DNA of 64,000 bases, from the NCBI RefSeq assembly GCF_932526225.1, contig NC_064041.1, positions 7,089,042-7,153,041 of the forward strand. The letters are read 5' to 3'. Numbering within the stretch: position 1 is the stretch's first letter; every line of letters starts with the position of its first letter. Position numbers and translations under genes: made by a program. A model generated the notes under the pieces. It did no database searches. It had not been told where the DNA came from and worked only from the letters and a program-made list of their open reading frames with translations. Positions 1 to 31,188 of the stretch are shown in pieces. This stretch comes from Nematostella vectensis. Its lineage: Eukaryota > Cnidaria > Anthozoa > Actiniaria > Edwardsiidae.

Positions 1-9
1 TAATCACCG

Positions 10-52
<43 letters not shown>

Positions 53-175
53 AATCACCGTCATCATCATAATCATCGTCATCATCATAATCACCGTCAT
101 CATCATCATCATCATAATCACCGTCATCAACATAATCACCGTCATCATCATCATAATCATTGCCATTATGATCAT
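1..175. repeat. CAT/ATC microsatellite with a higher-order unit
   Basis: The window opens in a (CAT)n array interrupted at regular steps by CATAATCACCGT, giving a composite unit of 18-30 bases. It is cut by the left window edge. No coding signal is associated with it. Confidence 0.95.
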
Positions 176-180
176 TGTCG

Positions 181-1705
181 TGACATCATAATTATCTTTT
201 CTGCCATCACCCTGCCTCGTACCCAGGCTCTCGTGACCGAACTAAACGCGTAGTGGTAGCACGAAAATAAAAGGGAAGCGTCTGGCAGATTCTGAAAACA
301 ATATGGCGGCAGATAATGAGGTCAGAAATATGCACGGCAAACAACATGCTTTTATTGAAGTGCTAAGGAAGCGTAATGTTCACCAAGCTGTCCTACGAGA
401 TCGTGTTACTTGTCTTCATTTACTGCAAGGATAAAACTGGTTTTTACGGGGGGGAGCAAATTATTTCCGAATAGCAGGAAGCTCTAGCGTTACAACGGCT
501 ACTTCACGTAAGCGAAACATGGTTCTTCCTTCAAGAATTGTTTGAATAGAAGCGAGCATGTAAGTCGCATTACCTTCCAAATCAAGGTCTTGGAAGGATG
601 TGTCAAGTTTTTCGATATCTCCCGCCGCCGCCATCCAAGGACAAACAACGAACCCCCCCCCCCCTCCCCCCCCTTCAAAAACACGTTTGTAGATGTTCTG
701 ATGCCGAAAATATCTGTTACTTTTTTCCAGGAGAGACCCTTCATTTTTTTCCCAGGTAGCAGTGGTTAGACATTTTTCTTCCCGGCCAGCAAACGTTTAG
801 AATTTTTTTCCCAGCCAGCAGTTGTTAGGAATTTCATAGCACATAAATAATTGCCAGTATTACCGATCGGGACGATTTTTCCCCAAGCATTATCCAACGC
901 CCCAAAAATATTCCCAGCACAACTAGTTCGACTCCACAAATTTGCCAGCAGAACCATTCGGGACGTTTTTTTTCTCATCAACCGAGGGGTCTAACATCTT
1001 CCCAGCCAGCAAAGAAAACGGCTGCGGAACAGATCCGTGTTGTGCCTTTTGCCATCGTTGACACTCGCTTTGAGAGTTGACTCCAAAAACTTCTTTTTAA
1101 GCTTCAAGCAAAATGAAAGTGATTTATCCTGTAAGTTCGCAGCGGGAACTATTTTTCTCTCAAAAAAAAAAAAAAGGAAACGATGTGACAGAAATCGGAC
1201 AGAATCTACGAGGCGTCACATTTCTCCCGTTGACTCTTCCCTTGTTCCCTTGGACCAGCGCTAAACCTTCCCATGGCTCATTGCGCTCACTAGTCTTGAT
1301 TCTTTTTCCGTGGCAGTGATATTTCTAGTTGTTTTTACTGACTTGAGACGCCTAGGTACGAGGTCCCATTATTGTCTTTATTGTCATCTTCATAATTTTC
1401 ACTGTATCATTCGTTTTCTTTTTCACCACAGCAGTCATCGTTGTTAACATACCATTGACGTCATCAACATCAGTTGTTTATTATCGTCCTTGTTACATGT
1501 AATATTCGCTATAAACTTTATAGGCCTTTGCCTAAGAGAAAGGGGGGAACTAAGATACTTTATATTCGCTTCAAGGAAAGCAAACACTCTAGTCTCTCTC
1601 TTTATTTCTTGTAATATGATATCTTGAAATAATCTTATAAATACTTCTTGAAATAATCTCATAAATACTTCCCGTAATCATGAGGTGTTGACTTTCTTCT
1701 ACTAG
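181..1705. other. Non-coding stretch, probably intron of the protease homologue
   Basis: I see no conserved exon here. In particular there is no block for the catalytic histidine (AAHC) or aspartate of a trypsin domain, so the earlier exons of the gene ending at 2131 should lie left of the window. The stretch holds a polycytosine run near 651-671 and a dispersed repeat at about 735-1050. Confidence 0.5.
735..1050. repeat. Dispersed repeat rich in CCCAGCCAGCA motifs
   Basis: Loosely repeated CCCAGCCAGCA and CGGGACG(A/T)TTTTT phrases run through this stretch and end in GCGGAACAGATCCGT. The same words occur in reverse orientation at about 10880-10975 (ACGGATCTGTTCCGC, then GCTGGGAAAAAATATCGTCCCGACC). 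Two copies in opposite orientation indicate a dispersed element of unknown class. Confidence 0.6.
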
Positions 1706-2131
1706 GTCTGTATCACAAAGCGAAAGCGAGACGTCGCACTCGAAAACCCGCCAAATTACGGGACCGTTGCGGGGTGGGGAACAACTCGTAAAATTCGACT
1801 TGGGTACCCTGTGGGTCCGCTATCTGCGAAGCTCCGTCAAGTGACTGTACCCATTGTTTCAAACGAAGAGTGTAAACGTGCATCGATTTACACCTATGAC
1901 AGCGCATTCACATTTTGCGCGGGCTTCCGAAGGAAACCGCTGGCCCCATGTTTCGGTGACGTAGGCAGCCCAATGGTCATTCAAAGCCCTCGCACAGGAC
2001 GGTGGGTAATTGTTGGATTGTTCGGCTGGAGCGAGGGTTGCGCGCAGCCCCGCAAATACGCGTACTACACGCGTGTCTCAAAGTACAGGCGATGGATCCA
2101 TTCTATTGTCAGAAGAACCCGTCTTCAGTAG
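1706..2131 (+). CDS. Trypsin-like serine protease homologue, last exon, catalytic serine lost
   Basis: This is a 141-residue terminal exon in the chymotrypsin (S1) fold. The acceptor TTCTTCTACTAG precedes a phase-0 start; the stop is TAG at 2129. The translation has the family landmarks in order: VCIT, the GWG motif (VAGWGTT), LRQVTVPIVSNEEC, then CFGDVGSPMV and the C-terminal strand and helix (GLFGWSEGC ... YTRVSKYRRWI). In active S1 enzymes the second motif is GDSGGP. Here it is GDVGSP, so the serine-195 position is valine and a conserved glycine is serine. The S1-pocket residue expected two before the cysteine is alanine, not aspartate. The product should therefore be a non-catalytic serine-protease homologue. 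Histidine and aspartate exons are not in the window. A variant polyadenylation signal ATTAAA lies at 2286-2291. Confidence 0.85.
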   Translation, partial: VCITKRKRDVALENPPNYGTVAGWGTTRKIRLGYPVGPLSAKLRQVTVPIVSNEECKRASIYTYDSAFTFCAGFRRKPLAPCFGDVGSPMVIQSPRTGRWVIVGLFGWSEGCAQPRKYAYYTRVSKYRRWIHSIVRRTRLQ

Positions 2132-2586
2132 CTCCAACCGAAGCATCATTGATCAAACGCCAAGGGTACCCTGGGCAGCGTAATTACTCTTGAAAATATG
2201 CGCGCCCTAAGTTTCCGTTCTTCTTGTGGGAGCTCGTTATGTATTTACGCCGGTCTTAAAAAAAAACATCTGAGACGTTTATTCGATTAAAGAGCTATTC
2301 TAATGCAAGGATTATCCGCATCTCGTCCGGTTATTGAACGGGAAGACATCCATTAGCCTATTGTTTTGATCATTCAAGAATTGCAAGCTCACAATTTACC
2401 ACCACTACATACGGGAGCCTTCTTTTTTTTCAATCTCAGAAATAACCTGCAAATGACACTAGAAGGCAGAAAAAAAAAAGAATAACATAGTTAACAATAG
2501 ACCTTATGGCGATACTAACATTACTCTATCACGTGGTTAATTCCTGTCACTTGGCTTAGCTCGGCCAGGCGCTTCAAGTGGCTCAC

Positions 2587-2752
2587 CAATGTCACGTGGG
2601 TCAACTATGTTACGTGGATCAACTATGTCACGTGGTTCAGCTATGTCACGTGGATTAACTATGTCACGTGTTTCAACTATGTCACGTGGTTTAACTACGT
2701 CACGTGGATCAACTATGTCACGTGGATCAACTATGTCTCGTGTTTCAAGACG
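2587..2752. repeat. 18-bp minisatellite with an E-box in most units
   Basis: About nine copies of an 18-base unit close to TCACGTGGATCAACTATG. Most units carry the palindrome CACGTG, the core E-box bound by bHLH factors such as MYC/MAX and USF. The reverse strand reads as a six-residue repeat, which is a by-product of the unit length being a multiple of three. Confidence 0.92.
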
Positions 2753-3955
2753 CCCAGGCGTTGCCAGGTGACTCACCCCTCACGTGGATCACTTTGTTCT
2801 TATCCATTCTTCCAGATCTCTGAAGTCACTATAGCTAAGTGTGTTGTTTTTTCTTTTTTTAATTAAGTTCCGAAACAGGACAAAGGATGGTAAAAATGAC
2901 AATAAATGACTATAAATGGATAAATTGATGACGACATGAATTGGATAATGGGCATCGTCAATACTCACGTACACGGAAACAGTGGTTATATAACTGGTGC
3001 ATTTAATGGGTTCAATGTGAAAAATCAGTTACCCGTTTTTATGTTCGTTTTCTCAAGGTGGCAGCGCTCGCCAAAACATATATTTATTGAAGTGCGATGC
3101 GCGTCTTATAGCTATATAGACAAGTCCTCGGCTACTTGTTGTAGTAATTTTCTTTTATGGAAAAGATAGGTGATTTAACGAGGACATTCACATTGGAATG
3201 TTGTATTATGCTCCTTGAGTATACATATTTTATACCAAATAATAGCCTGCTAGCCGAAAATGTTTTCTCTTCGAATATTGGGAAATCTGTGCGAAGAAAT
3301 TTCTTTTCACCCTCGCCCCGGCGCACCTCGCCCTTCGCGCGCGCCATAGGATTCCAAATATTGGAAGAGAAAACATTTCCGAATGATAACCGGCTGGCAG
3401 GCTAACTAGTTAAATATTGTTTCTTTAAAAATGAACTAGCCTGAAAGGACCTCGCATCTAAGGGATCCTCGAACACATTGGACTACTTTCCATGCCTCTC
3501 CTTATGATTCTTATAAAAGAATACCTCGCATACTAGAGAGGTGTATAAAACGGTTTAAAGTCCCTTTAAAAACATAAGAACTATGCATATCAAAGGGGCT
3601 AGCCACTTACTAAGATTGATTCTTTTTGGTTTTGTTTTGCATTGTATTGCTTTATACAATTTGATAAACCAAAAGAGAGGCTTTGGCTATCGGAGTAATG
3701 AGCAATATAGCGGCCTTCTGCCTCTTTGTCACTTGGGAGGGCGGAGCTGGCGAGGAAAGCGGGGACGTAAGATGCTTTGCGCACGTAAAAATCGGTGCGT
3801 AAGGGATCCAAGCTTAGAAAGAAGGAACGGAAAGGCTTCTTTTGCTTGCGTCTCCTTTGCGTCGATGTTAACATATGCGCGAAGGGTTTTACGTCCCTGT
3901 TTTTTCGCTTGTAGAAAGTTAGCTTTATGCTGCGTTTCATTCAATTAACTGCCAT

Positions 3956-4220
3956 TGGGTGACTTGCGCTAAGAGATCACGTGACTGTTTGGTTGGCAAT
4001 AGCGCGCGCACGGGCTTTTAGCGGCAAAATAACAACAACAACAAAAGCAACTTATTCAGCGCTTTCGAAAAAAAATTAGAATCTTCTCCTGTCAGAAAGG
4101 AGTTTATTTTCATCTGAAGACTTTTTTCTCATCGTTTCTGGTGTGAAGGGCGCATCCATTTCTGTGATTATAAAGGTTTGAATGTCCCACCCAGAAAGGT
4201 CACGTGATCTCTAAGCGAGA
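3956..4220. mobile_element. MITE, AGGGGACTTGCGC family, copy 1
   Basis: A short inverted-repeat element of about 260 bases. The left end GACTTGCGCTAAGAGATCACG is mirrored on the right by CACGTGATCTCTAAGCGAGA. The interior (GCGCGCGCACGGGCTTTTAGCGGCAAAATAAC and onward) matches a better preserved copy at 38842-39105. No transposase frame is present, so it is non-autonomous. This copy is the more decayed one at its right end. Confidence 0.85.
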
Positions 4221-4609
4221 TGATTACGTGACTAAATGACCCCATGGATAAAATTACGTGACATCTATGGCTGTTGCGTCCTGACATGTATCATACGACC
4301 GGACCACCTTATATGGTCTTACATCATAACGATTTAAAAAAATCAAGAGATTTATGAAGGTTCTGTGATGATAGCAGCATGAACAGAACCTGTTTTCAGC
4401 GATTCAAGAATTTGAGGGACAAAATGTAGACAACGAGAGAAATCTTGCGGTGAACAATCTTCATAATGAAGAAAATAAATATTCAATAAAATATTATGAA
4501 ATCAGCGTATGGCGTTTTTATAGCATAACTAAAATAACAATACTAGCGGAAAAATACTTACCCGAGGCAGTAAAGTGTTAGCCTGAGGGCGTGGTAGTAA
4601 GAGGGTTTC

Positions 4610-4955
4610 CGTCACTACGAATACTATCGAGAGCATCCCGAGACATTACCGAATAGTACCGCACCGAGGACATCCCCGAGACACTACCGAATGGTACCGA
4701 CGCAAACACCGAGACATTACCGAATAGTACCGTACCGATGACATCCCCGAGACACTACCGAATAGTATCGAAAGCATCCCCGATAGGCGCTACCGAATAG
4801 TACCGTCGATATCCCCGAGACATTACCAAAAAGTACCGTACCGACGACATCCCCGAGACACTACCGAATAGTATCGAGTGCGTCCCCGATAGGCACTACC
4901 GAATAGTACCGACGGCATCCCCGAGACGCTACCGAATAGTACCGACGCCATCACG
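4610..4955. repeat. Minisatellite, CCGAGACATTACCGAATAGTACCG unit
   Basis: Imperfect tandem copies built from CCCCGAGACACTACCGAATAGT and short linkers such as ACCGACGACATC and ATCGAAAGCATC. The units alternate in length, so this looks like a two-unit higher-order array. No gene is associated. Confidence 0.9.
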
Positions 4956-6548
4956 AATATTGTATTATAAATACACTATTATTACCATATTACTATAAAA
5001 TGAAAATCAGCTGAATACGCATATTGTTTTGATCCGGGGAATCCAACTTCCCACCGCACACTCCGAGATTCTTTATTTTACCGACAACCCAATAATGGAA
5101 AAAAACATCATTTGCTGCCTGTCATTAGCTATGTCATGCTGCATCTTCTAGTGTCACCTTGCGAGCGCCGAAAATCGCAGGGTCCATCTCCCAGTTGTGA
5201 ATAACAAACACGATCAACTCAATGCTAAATATTAAAACCTGGAAACGTCATTCGAGGACATATCTCAGACCACATTCGGAACGTTACGAGATACCTTTCT
5301 CGCTAAAGCGAACTTTTGACCTCTCTTAGAAGTTCCGGAGTTGCTGAATCACGCTATACAAAGGAGTCTGGAGCGCCGAAGCATGCGTTGCTATCTCTTC
5401 CGCCGGAAGTTAAGTGTCTGAAGTAATGCGCAATAAGCGGTATTCTACACAAATACGAGTTTTAACCTTACTCCGCGATCCCGGGGGCTCACAGACCAAT
5501 GTTTGTCACCACAAACAAACGCGAGCATTGCACCTTGGGTTCGTCGATTTAAAGAGCCTAAGTCAGACACACCTTTCTCAGGCGCGTACACCCCTCCTTT
5601 TGCGGCCAAAAAGTGGGTCATTTCACCCCCCTTTAGTATCGACATCCATAATAAGGAGTAGCCCAACTTCCCTAACTACCGTGCCCCCAAAAAAATATTA
5701 CACCACTCTCCGTCACGAGAAAATCAAGAGCATTCGCTGAGGTTTGGCATTTATTTATCTTATCCTTTACATCTTATCGTTCATTTTGTTTTCAGAAAGA
5801 AAAATGTAAAAATACCTTTTTTTCCTTGGACTCGCATCAGTTGGGCATTAAATAAGCCCCAAGGTATGCTAAACAATGTCGTTACAAATAAAAAACACAA
5901 CCGTTTGAGAAAATGTTCAAAATGTTTGAGCAATCAAATATTCATTACACAATTTCATTCTGTAATTCTCTTTAATACTTTATATACAACTTACTTGTGG
6001 GAACACCCAAAGACAATTTCAAGTTTTTAAATGTGTATTTTGGAGTCATTGGAGGGTTCTGAAGTTGAGATCTAGATTCCATTCCTGTTTCTAGAAGCTA
6101 AAATCCCCTTCCTGATGATCTAAACCCCGTTCTCGGTTATCCAAATCCCGATTCCCAGCCTGTTGTCGTTTTATTCTTTTAGAACCCTTGATACTGTTGT
6201 AAAAGCTAGCCTAAGCCAAGTCCGGAAGGGTGTGTGCGCTGGCATGATTCATATCTTCTCATCATCTCGTCATATCTCCCCTTGTCTTGACCTCCATCAG
6301 ACGGGCCTCGCTCTCCCATTACGTGCTGAAACCAGATAGCCTCACTCTTCACAGCATACGAAATAGCGGGCCAAACACGGCTCATATTGCAGGACGTAGC
6401 AAAGCAAGTCAGCATTCGACTTCCTCTATTCGAAAGAAAGACATCGCTTCAAATTAACAGTGCTCATACTGAAACGTCGCATTTTGACTTCCCTACGTCG
6501 ATGTGGAGATAGACGAAGGAGCAATTTGGATGCTATTCACGCAAAACC

Positions 6549-26805
<20,257 letters not shown>

Positions 26806-27051
26806 GAAATTGGGTGTTTGAATTTGAATCTTTGACTAAGGCACTAAGAACTGAGTTTTTGCTCTTACTTCCAAAGATGAATATAAGACAACGGGTTTTT
26901 TAACTGTTGTATGTTGGGTATGTGCAACTGCACGGGACAACGGTTTTTAACGTAAAGTGATTTCTGTAGTATTGTCACGTGACATCTCAGCCAGTTTTAA
27001 GTGATGAAAAAAATCGCGTGTTTTCGTTTCCTTTTGGTTGAGTTTTAGTTT

Positions 27052-27460
27052 AGGGGCGGATCCAGGATTTCAAAATGGGTGGATAAATGGCCAGCTAGAC
27101 GGGTTATAACTGATCAAGTGGCTCTTGATGATATGTCGCTACATATATCTTTATAATTTTTCACGCTGAATTATATTTGTCGCGTCAGCAAAGTCAAGCT
27201 GGCGAAGGAGAATGAACCGTACCTCCCGTCCCTCAGACATTTATTTTCTTCAAACAAAGTAATTTTTCGATTTATTTTACTCAAAAAAGGGGGTGGATAT
27301 CCACCAAATCCACCCCCCCCCCCCCCTGTATCCGCCCCTGAAGTTTGACGTGTAGCACTGAAATTATGTGACTTATTTTACTCAAAAAAGGGGGTGGATA
27401 TCCAACAAATCCACCCCCCCTGTATCCGCCCCTGAAGTTTGACGTGTAGCACTGAAATTT
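27052..27460. mobile_element. Inverted-repeat element GGGGCGGATCCAGG with duplicated right end
   Basis: GGGGCGGATCCAGGATTTC at the left faces CCTGTATCCGCCCCTG at the right, an element of about 290 bases. The right end plus flank (AAAAAAGGGGGTGGATATCC to GACGTGTAGCACTGAAAT) is present twice in tandem, at about 27283 and 27385. A related element lies at 30456-30629. Confidence 0.8.
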
Positions 27461-27603
27461 TGTGACATATAACAGTTTCAAAGTCAACACCATAACTAGT
27501 CTTAGTCTTCCAATTCTTTCACACAGCCAATATCTAGCTAATTTTCCGCCCATGCGTCTTTTGTGTCGGTGTAGAGCCGTCCTTTTTGTAGCTAGTAGGG
27601 TTC

Positions 27604-27700
27604 ATGCTTATGATCATGCAGGCGCGTACCCAGGATTAGCTGATGGGGGGAAGGGGGTTGGTGCGCGGTCATAGACCCATTTTGGGGCACCAAGGGGGTG
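27604..27700. mobile_element. Left half of a GGCGCGTACCCAGG element
   Basis: Starts AGGCGCGTACCCAGGATTAG and runs through G-rich sequence to GGGGCACCAAGGGGGTGC; the mirrored right end is missing. Same family as 46119-46256. Confidence 0.6.
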
Positions 27701-27751
27701 CAAAAGATAAAAATAGTAATTGAATAAAAAGTAACTTAAGAAAGATAGTGG

Positions 27752-28215
27752 ATGATGATAAATAGGGAGGTGTGGATTACTAAACGGTTTCTTCACGCCG
27801 GCTTTAATGACCACCGCAGAACTGTAGACTCGCCGTCTCTATCCATACCAACCCACGCCGCTGAACACTTTTTAAAACCTAACCACTCCGCTTCTGACAT
27901 AGAGCTCAAACCTATTGAAAAAATAATGAACAACCGTTACTCCTTCCGCAAAGCAAGAGAAGCCACACTGATAGCTCGCGCTGGCACAACCCGGTAGCCT
28001 TACCCGGCATGGAGAAACCGTTTAGTAATCCACTTCACCCTATTTTCCATTATCCACTATCTCCCTTAAAAGTTACTCCTTACTCAATTACTATTTTTAT
28101 CTTTTTCTTTTAGTTAATCATCAATGAACTTTGTACATATACTAGCTGTAACATGCGACTGTAATTCATTTATAACCTGAAGAAGGCAGGTATTGGACTG
28201 CCGAAATATCGTTTT
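27752..28215 (+). mobile_element. Decayed Penelope-like retroelement 3' end
   Basis: The frame 27752-27997 reads THAAEHFLKPNHSASDIEL, then PIEKIMNNRYSFRKARE and ATLIARAGTTR. This matches the tail of GIY-YIG-type Penelope-like proteins: HF-x-NHS-x2-D, an IE motif, then R-x2-RE-x2-LI-x-A-x-T. It is a truncated relic with no reverse transcriptase in the window. About 170 bases past the stop is CCTGAAGAAGGCAG ... CTGCCGAAATATC, a motif typical of the ends of such elements (see findings). Assignment to Penelope rather than another GIY-YIG retroelement is inference. Confidence 0.6.
28174..28213 (+). ncRNA. Candidate hammerhead-ribozyme core of the retroelement
   Basis: CTGAAGA (28177-28183) is followed by a five-pair stem GGCAG/CTGCC with an 8-base loop, then GAAA at 28203-28206 and TATC|G. 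AAC before the core can pair with GTT after it. This resembles a minimal type I hammerhead of the kind reported in Penelope-like elements. One unpaired A between the CTGAAGA box and the stem is a departure from the consensus. Confidence 0.4.
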
Positions 28216-28578
28216 TAAAAAAAACAACTCTACGTTGTTGTCGAATTTTTCTTTTAAAGGTTTTATTTTATAATCAACTGTCGACACAGACCACATGGTC
28301 CGACGCACACCAGCAGATAGAGGCTGTCGATGATTTCTTCCTACGTTTATGTAAATAATAAAAGGCCTCAACATATTTGCAGAATCGAAGACCTCATAAC
28401 GTAACGATAAACCATAAACGTTATAAAGTTTAGGCAGTATAAAAACAATTGAGTGAAAGCATGGCCCTTCCCTAATAGGGGTGCCGAAATTTTACAATGC
28501 AATCTGGTTTTCCTGTGTCACACTCGTCATAGACTGGTAACAAGTGAGGTCTCATTGATCGAAGCTTTCCTCGCCGCG

Positions 28579-30217
28579 ATGGACTGGCGAGTGAGTTTCT
28601 CGACTATTTTTTCCGTTTTCTTCGTTTTATTACGTCTGTCGGACTCAAAGCTTACCCCAGAGCAATGTCGAGAGCTTGGACTGTCGTCAAATCTACTTTG
28701 TGGGTCATGCGATGAATTGAAGCAGTTTAAAATGGACGAGATTGTAAAGAATTGTTGGCTTTGTTGCCACGAAGAAGGCGATGGGCAGGACGCTTCGAAG
28801 GTAACGTGTTTATGAAAAATAAAGTATAAACTTAAGATAAGGGAAGTTTCTACTATAGTAATATTACTAGTGTCGTTATAACTGTCTTTTTTCTTGATAT
28901 TCTGAACCTTTTTACATGTAATCTTCTCATTGGTTGAGTTGGGCTCTCATGAAACACAGGCATCCCAAATAAATTTATGTTGCCAGGGAGAGTAAAACTA
29001 ATCGCTATTTTGGTCCAAGGATTCATCATATTACCATCATTGATACCCAGATAGTGGGTATCAATGGGGGTGTTCTAGGATATTACCGCACCATAACATA
29101 TTTTTGGGGATTGAATCTTTTTGCCCTCTTTATTTTTGGCCAAATAAATAATAATAAATAATAAGAAGAAGAATAAAACTAATCGCTATTTTGGTCCAAG
29201 GATTTATCATATTACCATCATTGATACCCAGATAGGGGGGTGTTCTAGGATATTACCATGACATATTTTTGGGGATTGAATCTTTTTGCCCTCTTTATTT
29301 TTGGCCAAATTTGTCTGGCTATAGAATCTTAAATCATTATTTTCCCTTACAGTATATGTTATTGTAGTCTTAGTTTAATGTATTTGTTTTTTAAACAGAA
29401 ATACAGCTTTGCAACTCTTGAAGTGTGTAACTGAAAATTGGGTAGATTCCCTCAAATTCAGGGTAAGAAACATAGTTACATTACATCAGCAGTGGATCTA
29501 TGGTAGTTGCATAGAAACATCTTTTCAATACAAAGTAATACCTAGGGCAGACCATTAAGGGCTTGGGGAACTTTGCAATAGTTTTTTTTTATTAAATCAC
29601 CCATCAAACCTAAGCTGTCTTTAGTAATTTGCAAGCTGTCTGTGAGCTGCCTTTAGTTATTTGTCTTTGACAATAGTCCAGTTTACAAGTCCTGTTGTAA
29701 ATGACTAATGACTGGCTTGAGAACATTAAAAAATGCAGCAGATCAATCTCTTATAGCCCTAGCCCATCACTACCCATACAGTACCATGCATAAACCATTT
29801 TATTTTTATTTACAGCTTTTGTTCGTAGTGACAGGCCTGACAAATTCCCCAACCTGAGGGTTGAAGTAAGTGCAGATTCAACTGGTGTGTGCTGTGTATG
29901 TGCAACTGCATTTAAAGCAAACAGTTTGATGCATTATTAGAACTAACTCCCCAATCTTATGTCTAGTTTGTGAGGGGATCGGACCCAATTCTAAAGCTTC
30001 ATGGTGATGATGGTGGTATCAAGGAGGAGTTAAGGTTAGTTTTGATTCATTTATTTCTTATGCCTGATATGATTGATAATACTATTTTCTTTACAGGTGC
30101 TCATGGTTGTTTAATTAGACCTTTTCTGATTACTCTTTTTTTTTTCATTTCAGTATTGAGAAATGGGACACAGACAATGTGGAAGAATTTCTTATGGAGA
30201 AACTAAAGATGACTTAA
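28579..30217 (+). CDS. SELENOF: Selenoprotein F (15-kDa selenoprotein), complete
   Basis: An ER-resident thioredoxin-fold selenoprotein thought to work with UGGT in glycoprotein folding quality control. Exons 28579-28800, 29399-29462, 29816-29865, 29967-30034 and 30154-30217 join in phase to 156 codons (155 aa; human 165). Residues 1-23 are a signal peptide. The cysteine-rich UGGT-binding region follows (LTPEQCRELGLSSNLLCGSC ... NCWLCCHEE). Exon 2 carries LEVCN-TGA-KLGRFPQ, with the in-frame TGA at 29432-29434 in the selenocysteine position. The thioredoxin-like end follows (AFVRSDRPDKFP, VRGSDPILKL, EELSIEKWDTDNVEEFL). The redox motif is CNU rather than the CGU of vertebrates. A gene finder that treats TGA as stop would break this gene. 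Recoding depends on the SECIS at 31189-31254. Confidence 0.95.
28985..29315. repeat. Tandem duplication of about 180 bp in SELENOF intron 1
   Basis: The segment from ACTAATCGCTATTTTGGTCC through TTTTGCCCTCTTTATTTTTG occurs at about 28997-29145 and again at about 29177-29308. The copies differ by few bases and small gaps, so the duplication is recent. Confidence 0.9.
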
Positions 30218-30455
30218 AATATTATAGTGAATTGTACAGTACATTCCTTCTACTCAAACACACACAAAAAAACTTTCTACAGGCTGAAGGAAATCATTGG
30301 AAAACCAATATTAGATGCAACGTTCAAGGCTTTACTTGTGATGTTACACTGGTACATAGATGGTTGAGCATAAGATGATTTTTCAACCTTCTGGGTGGAT
30401 ATCTATTGCACATGCGATAGATGTTTATCTACCCCTTTAATATTTTGTTGGAGAC

Positions 30456-30629
30456 AGGGGCAGATCCAGAAATTCCAAAAAGTGGGGGCCGAAGCAAGGG
30501 TTTCAAGAAAGCTGGAGGCAGATACATTGTTCTTCCGTATATTTCCTTATATTTCTTGTTATTTTTAAGCCAAATGTCTGAAAATAGGGGGCAGGGGCCC
30601 GCTCGACCCACCCCTAGATCTGTCCCTGG
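30456..30629. mobile_element. MITE, AGGGGCAGATCCAG ends
   Basis: CAGGGGCAGATCCAGAAATT at the left and CCCTAGATCTGTCCCTGGG at the right are imperfect inverted repeats of a 174-base element related to that at 27052. It lies inside the SELENOF 3' UTR. Confidence 0.8.
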
Positions 30630-30878
30630 GAAAGACCATGGGGCATTGAGAGGGGTGGGAAGGGGAGGGGGGATTACATAGCCTTCTTACTATAGTGCTT
30701 ACTTATAAAAGGAATCCACCTCCACCCCCTCTCTTATCTTTCTTGAATGCTTTTCGTGGTTTGGTTCCTTCCTTTTGGGTCACTCTTTACACATTACAGA
30801 CACTTGTTGCAATCTATTTCATTTGATTAGACTATCGCACAGTTTATTTATGTTTAATTGGTCTGGCATGTATTGTCA

Positions 30879-31034
30879 GCGGCGTAGCCAGGATGTTTAA
30901 CAGGAGGGGGCCTTAAAGGCCCTTTCAAGGCATTTTCTCCTGTGTTTTAGATAATGTCTCATACATCTACTATATTTTTGGCTGCCAGAAGGGGAGACCG
31001 ACCCACCTTGGCTACCCCCCTGGCTACGCCCCTG
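30879..31034. mobile_element. MITE, GCGGCGTAGCCAGG family, copy 2
   Basis: GCGGCGTAGCCAGGATG at the left and CCTGGCTACGCCCCTGAT at the right. The body matches copy 1 at 16568-16711. It sits about 155 bases before the SECIS in the SELENOF 3' UTR. Confidence 0.88.
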
Positions 31035-31188
31035 ATAGTAACCTTCTATTTGTGGGGGTACACATTTTTGTATCTAGGATTATAACTTAATGTTTTTTAT
31101 ACAAAAAATCCAAAGGAGTGTAAAGGATGGGGTTGCTAGGTGAAATGCTTGGAATTTAATTAGTATGAAGGCTTAAAAGGTGAATTCA

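Larger units (their letters stand above)
2292..6548. other. Intergenic region, no supported gene
   Basis: The interval between the protease stop and the sushi-protein start holds a CACGTG-containing minisatellite, an inverted-repeat element and a CCGAGACATTACCGAATAGTACCG tandem array, listed separately. The few open frames of 60-121 codons have no recognisable domain, codon bias or splice partners. The promoter of the sushi gene should lie just before 6549, but I see no clear TATA box. Confidence 0.5.
26806..28578. other. Intergenic region filled with mobile-element remains
   Basis: After the last sushi-gene exon there is no clear AATAAA; the AT-rich 3' UTR probably ends before 27050. The rest is element remains listed separately (27052-27460, 27604-27700, 27752-28215). 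Confidence 0.6.
30218..31188 (+). other. SELENOF 3' UTR before the SECIS
   Basis: Nearly 1 kb of 3' UTR separates the stop codon from the SECIS. It has taken up two short inverted-repeat elements (30456-30629 and 30879-31034). No coding signal. Confidence 0.65.

Noticed and set aside
2537..2776. 79-codon reverse frame of DIVDPR repeats
   Set aside because: By-product of an 18-base minisatellite unit.
3583..3948. 121- and 113-codon frames on opposite strands
   Set aside because: No domain, mutual overlap, and composition like the surrounding non-coding DNA.
5414..5740. 108-codon + frame
   Set aside because: Unrecognised, no splice partners or conservation signal visible; likely chance.
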